Assembly (NCBI RefSeq): GCF_024437735.1
Contig: NZ_JANFQO010000001.1
Span: 404,574-468,573 of the forward strand
Source: Tahibacter harae
Lineage (GTDB): Bacteria > Pseudomonadota > Gammaproteobacteria > Xanthomonadales > Rhodanobacteraceae
Direction: 5' to 3'
Length of the DNA stretch: 64,000 nucleotides
How positions within the stretch are numbered: the stretch's first letter is position 1; every line of letters starts with the position of its first letter. The notes beneath the pieces are model-generated. The model had not been told where the DNA came from. It saw only the letters and a list, made by a program, of their open reading frames with translations, and made no database searches. The translations under genes were made by a program, and so were the position numbers. This document shows positions 63,608-64,000 of the stretch, piece after piece.

Positions 63608-63720
63608 GCGGGCTCGATACGCGACGACTCCGTGTCTGGCGAACACGAGGCACATCCTGTGCCTCTTTTCGCTGTAGGGGCCGCCCCCCCATCGGGGAGC
63701 GGCAAATACCGCTGTATTGC

Positions 63721-64000
<280 letters not shown>

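Overview
The window is GC-rich chromosomal DNA of a gammaproteobacterium, most probably of the order Lysobacterales (Xanthomonadales), perhaps Rhodanobacteraceae. The evidence is methionine synthase split into two genes behind an ArsR-type regulator fused to a methyltransferase, a class II (plant-like) DAHP synthase, a tRNA-Ala(CGC), GATTCGGGA-type intergenic repeats, and S10/spc/alpha ribosomal operons without rpmJ between secY and rpsM. I see no prophage, integrase, transposase or CRISPR array. The genus is inference; no 16S gene is present.

Left part (1-13.2 kb): the 3' end of an AidB-like acyl-CoA dehydrogenase, a DUF2238 membrane protein, a short-chain dehydrogenase, a short-chain acyl-CoA dehydrogenase, a DUF4124/trypsin-like secreted protease and a secreted esterase. 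Then comes a methionine block: an ArsR-methyltransferase regulator with its own palindrome, followed by metH as two cistrons (homocysteine half, then folate/B12/reactivation half). A DUF1329 protein and a small LAB_N membrane protein follow.

Middle part (13.2-31.4 kb): tRNA-Ala with its terminator, a decayed surface-protein remnant, and a two-gene unit of a P-loop kinase overlapping a Thg1-like 3'-5' polymerase (a candidate RNA-repair cassette). On the other strand lies a four-gene export operon (TolC, HlyD, two ABC-2 permeases, all joined by ATGA overlaps) with no ATPase gene. Next are a PAS-AraC regulator, a secreted-protein gene broken by an in-frame TAG, a VLCAD-like dehydrogenase, a large secreted metzincin with a short C-terminal FRNGF motif, a SUKH-type protein, pssA, two tandem rhomboid proteases, a 2OG-Fe(II) oxygenase and a degenerate 32-bp tandem repeat.

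Right-middle part (31.4-49.7 kb): an M35 protease, aqpZ, mdh, an aminotransferase-glutaredoxin pair, a GlsB/YeaQ protein, a cyclophilin, an unusual lipoprotein whose last 145 residues are a type IV pilin domain, typA/bipA, a methyltransferase, two overlapping secreted amidohydrolase genes with three catalytic modules of which only one keeps the HxH metal motif, a class II DAHP synthase and dsbB. Several intergenic spaces carry GGGATTCGGGATT repeats, twice as inverted pairs.

Right end (49.9-64.0 kb, all minus strand): the ribosomal superoperon in the order tuf (3' end), rpsJ-rplC-rplD-rplW-rplB-rpsS-rplV-rpsC-rplP-rpmC-rpsQ, rplN-rplX-rplE-rpsN-rpsH-rplF-rplR-rpsE-rpmD-rplO-secY, rpsM-rpsK-rpsD-rpoA-rplQ. 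I can see sigma70-type promoters before rpsJ and before rpsM, a hairpin with U-tract in the rpsJ leader, and a terminator after rplQ.
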